This document shows, one piece after another, positions 62,041 to 64,000 of a stretch of DNA of 64,000 nt. Location: positions 124,001 to 188,000 of the forward strand of contig WIXG01000129.1 of assembly GCA_009869945.1 (NCBI GenBank). Reading direction: 5' to 3'. This stretch comes from Mesaphorura yosii. Its lineage: Eukaryota; Arthropoda; Collembola; Poduromorpha; Tullbergiidae. The notes beneath the pieces were generated by a model. It did not search any database and was not told where the DNA came from. It saw only the letters and a program-made list of their open reading frames with translations. The translations under genes were made by a program, and so were the position numbers. The number at the start of each line of letters is the position of its first letter. Position 1 is the stretch's first letter.

Positions 62041-64000
62041 TCAAAGCATTCCGATTGTATCCCCTTCTTGATTTCCAGATTTTTCAAAAAACATGAAGTC
62101 CTGCAACGCAATGCAATTTCTCCGATAGATACAATCTTCTAGGTTGGAGTTTGAGGTTAGGAATCAGAATAACTTACAATTAGAAAACAAGCACCCAGCA
62201 TAACAGCTTTCATCTTGACGTCCAAATCCATTGGAAATTGAATTCCAAAGTTGTCAGCATCCGTGAAGGCTTCTCGAAGCAGACCACTCTGACAAGCAAA
62301 GCAGAAATTAGACAACCTCGGTGTTAATTGTAGCTCTATTAGTTAACTTACCCATTTCTTGGAAATTTTTCCAACCTTTGCAGAACCATCTTTTGATAAA
62401 ATCTGGAATATGAAAGATGTGAATTCAATTTCAACCTCATCTGATTAATTCCAAGGATGTAACCTGAAATTCCACATCTCCGCAAATTGAGTATGTACAG
62501 AAAGGCCCTACGATCCGAAGGACGACTTCGCCAATAGAATTCTTCACGACGAATTTTGGTTCGCATATGCTCCATTCTTGTTCTACAGTTCCAGCAAGTG
62601 AACCCGGTGGTGAAAATACTTCGAGCGACTAAGAACCATAAGGAGTTTTGTTACAAATACAGATTACAATTCAAGTATTAAGAACGTACTTGCAACCAGC
62701 AAGGACAAAAGCATGAAGTGCAAGCAAGAGGTCTTGTCAAATGAATGACTTCGCGATCACTGCCATCCTTAATGCTAATGTTGAAGGGTCTCAAAGGGCC
62801 GCAGCAATTTCTTGTACAACAATCTGCAATATACACGAACATTGAATTAAGTTTCTATAAAGATTTGCGCATTTAAAATGGAGAAGTCCAAGGGTAAACG
62901 ACTGACCTGTATCTTCTTTTGCGATAAAGAGGTCCAGTCCCGCAGAATTTTTAATTTTGTATTTGTTGTTTGTCTCACACCCAAGAAAGGCTGTAAAAAT
63001 ATGGTCTGTGAAAAATACAAGATGCTAGGGGTTGCATCGAAGTTAGTAATTGCTTGCCTTCGAGTAGCTCCACTTTTTGTTTTACGTACAGCGTATCAAC
63101 CTGAGTTAAGTATTCTAGACCAGGTGGCACATTCAAGGGCACTCCAGGACCTCCGATGTAGCCTGCGATATTTAAGAAGTTGTTTTAAAACACATGCCAC
63201 ATACTAAAGTCGGTGGTGAAAGTCATGCAAGCATCATCAGTATTGACATTTTCTACTGTGCTAAAGAAGTGTGAATAACCTCTGAAGAACTGAAACTAGA
63301 TTAAAACTTCTACATCTATTCTATACCAGAAGTCATGCATCTTCGGTAGATAAATCGCATATTGTATTCATGCAGTAAAGCGAATAAAGTGTGCAATATG
63401 CATGCTAATAAAGTCGTCAGCACAAACCTCTTTGTATATCGTAGAACGCTGTTTCCAGTAATATTGTGTAATGTAGGATTAGGGTTCAGACAAAAACGAT
63501 AGACAGAAATATTGACAAGTTAGTATTAGTTGTGAATCAATAAGGAGTTCGAACGTCCGGTCTCCAAAGAATTCACACCAGTAAAACAGGATGTACGTAT
63601 GATAATGAAAGGTTTTAATGCACGGTCGTACGCTCCTTTAAAAAATTGTAAATTACTTGATCAGATGAACATAACTTACCAACATCACCACCAGCCCCCA
63701 TTGGCTGATTTGTTACCGGTATAGTTCGAGGATCCACTGGCACAGGCAAGGGTGGGTACCTGCAAGGGCGACGTCAAACAAATAAGTCTGATGAGCGCAT
63801 CTTTTAATTCAAATTATATTGCGGTAGCCACTCACGAGTAGCCTGGTGGTGGCCCGCTGCTGTACATGTTGTCCATGTATGGCCCACTTCCTGATCAAGT
63901 AAATTTCCAATTAGCAAATTGTGCGAACAATGTCTCCTTGATTAAGAATGCTTGGATTTGCATCAGACATTAAATTACCTGGAGGTGGTGCCGGTGGGTA
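62041..64000 (-). CDS. PLSCR: canonical phospholipid scramblase F (5' end outside window)
   Basis: Ten exons are inside: 64000-63979 (cut), 63890-63836, 63759-63680, 63162-63058, 62990-62907, 62823-62690, 62628-62464, 62402-62352, 62288-62178, 62100-62041; 867 nt, 288 residues, all phases agree. The proline-rich N-terminus ([25 protein letters not shown]) is typical of scramblases and binds SH3/WW partners in known members. Then come [42 protein letters not shown], the Cys cluster [65 protein letters not shown] and [15 protein letters not shown]. All parts needed for a classical Ca2+-responsive scramblase are present. The intron after 63058 begins GC, not GT. More introns than in paralogue C. 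Confidence 0.96.

Overview
This window is nuclear DNA from an invertebrate animal. Evidence: single-copy metazoan genes (AREL1, TATDN1, NIP7, CEP135, an inward-rectifier K+ channel, phospholipid scramblases) are split by mostly short (about 50-100 bp) GT-AG introns in AT-rich DNA. A CEP135/Bld10 homologue argues against a nematode. I cannot name the phylum. Splice models were built by hand from reading frames, GT/AG sites, phase and family alignment from memory. For most genes the summed exon lengths are divisible by three with one continuous frame.

Layout. 0.2-1.8 kb: secreted acidic/proline-rich protein (-). 3.0-4.7 kb: TATDN1 nuclease (-), head to head with 5.4-14.5 kb: AREL1 HECT E3 ligase (+, 15 exons, introns of 3.6 and 1.36 kb). 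15.2-17.5 kb: ADAM10-like metalloprotease (+) that looks broken. 17.7-32.6 kb: four scramblase-family genes on the minus strand (A 17.7-18.7, B 21.3-22.8, C 24.5-25.8, D 31.7-32.6), interrupted by a PMP3/UPF0057 proteolipid (-) and a Kir channel (+). 32.6-45.9 kb: gene-poor, with one convincing orphan exon at 35.1-35.5 kb. 45.9-48.7 kb: scramblase-like gene E (-). 49.9-50.7 kb: NIP7 (-). 51.5-59.3 kb: CEP135 (-, 14 exons, 1485 aa). 59.9-61.1 kb: small EGF-like, membrane-anchored secreted protein (-). 62.0-64.0 kb: canonical scramblase F (-), cut by the window end.

The most notable feature is the scramblase family: six genes, all on the minus strand. C and F keep the cysteine cluster and the DADNFGI acidic motif of classical scramblases. 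A, B, D and E keep the fold pattern and the exon phases but have lost both motifs. D and E also gain a second C-terminal hydrophobic segment. This looks like a local lineage-specific expansion into proteins of unknown activity. No tRNA, rRNA, CRISPR or intact transposon was recognised.
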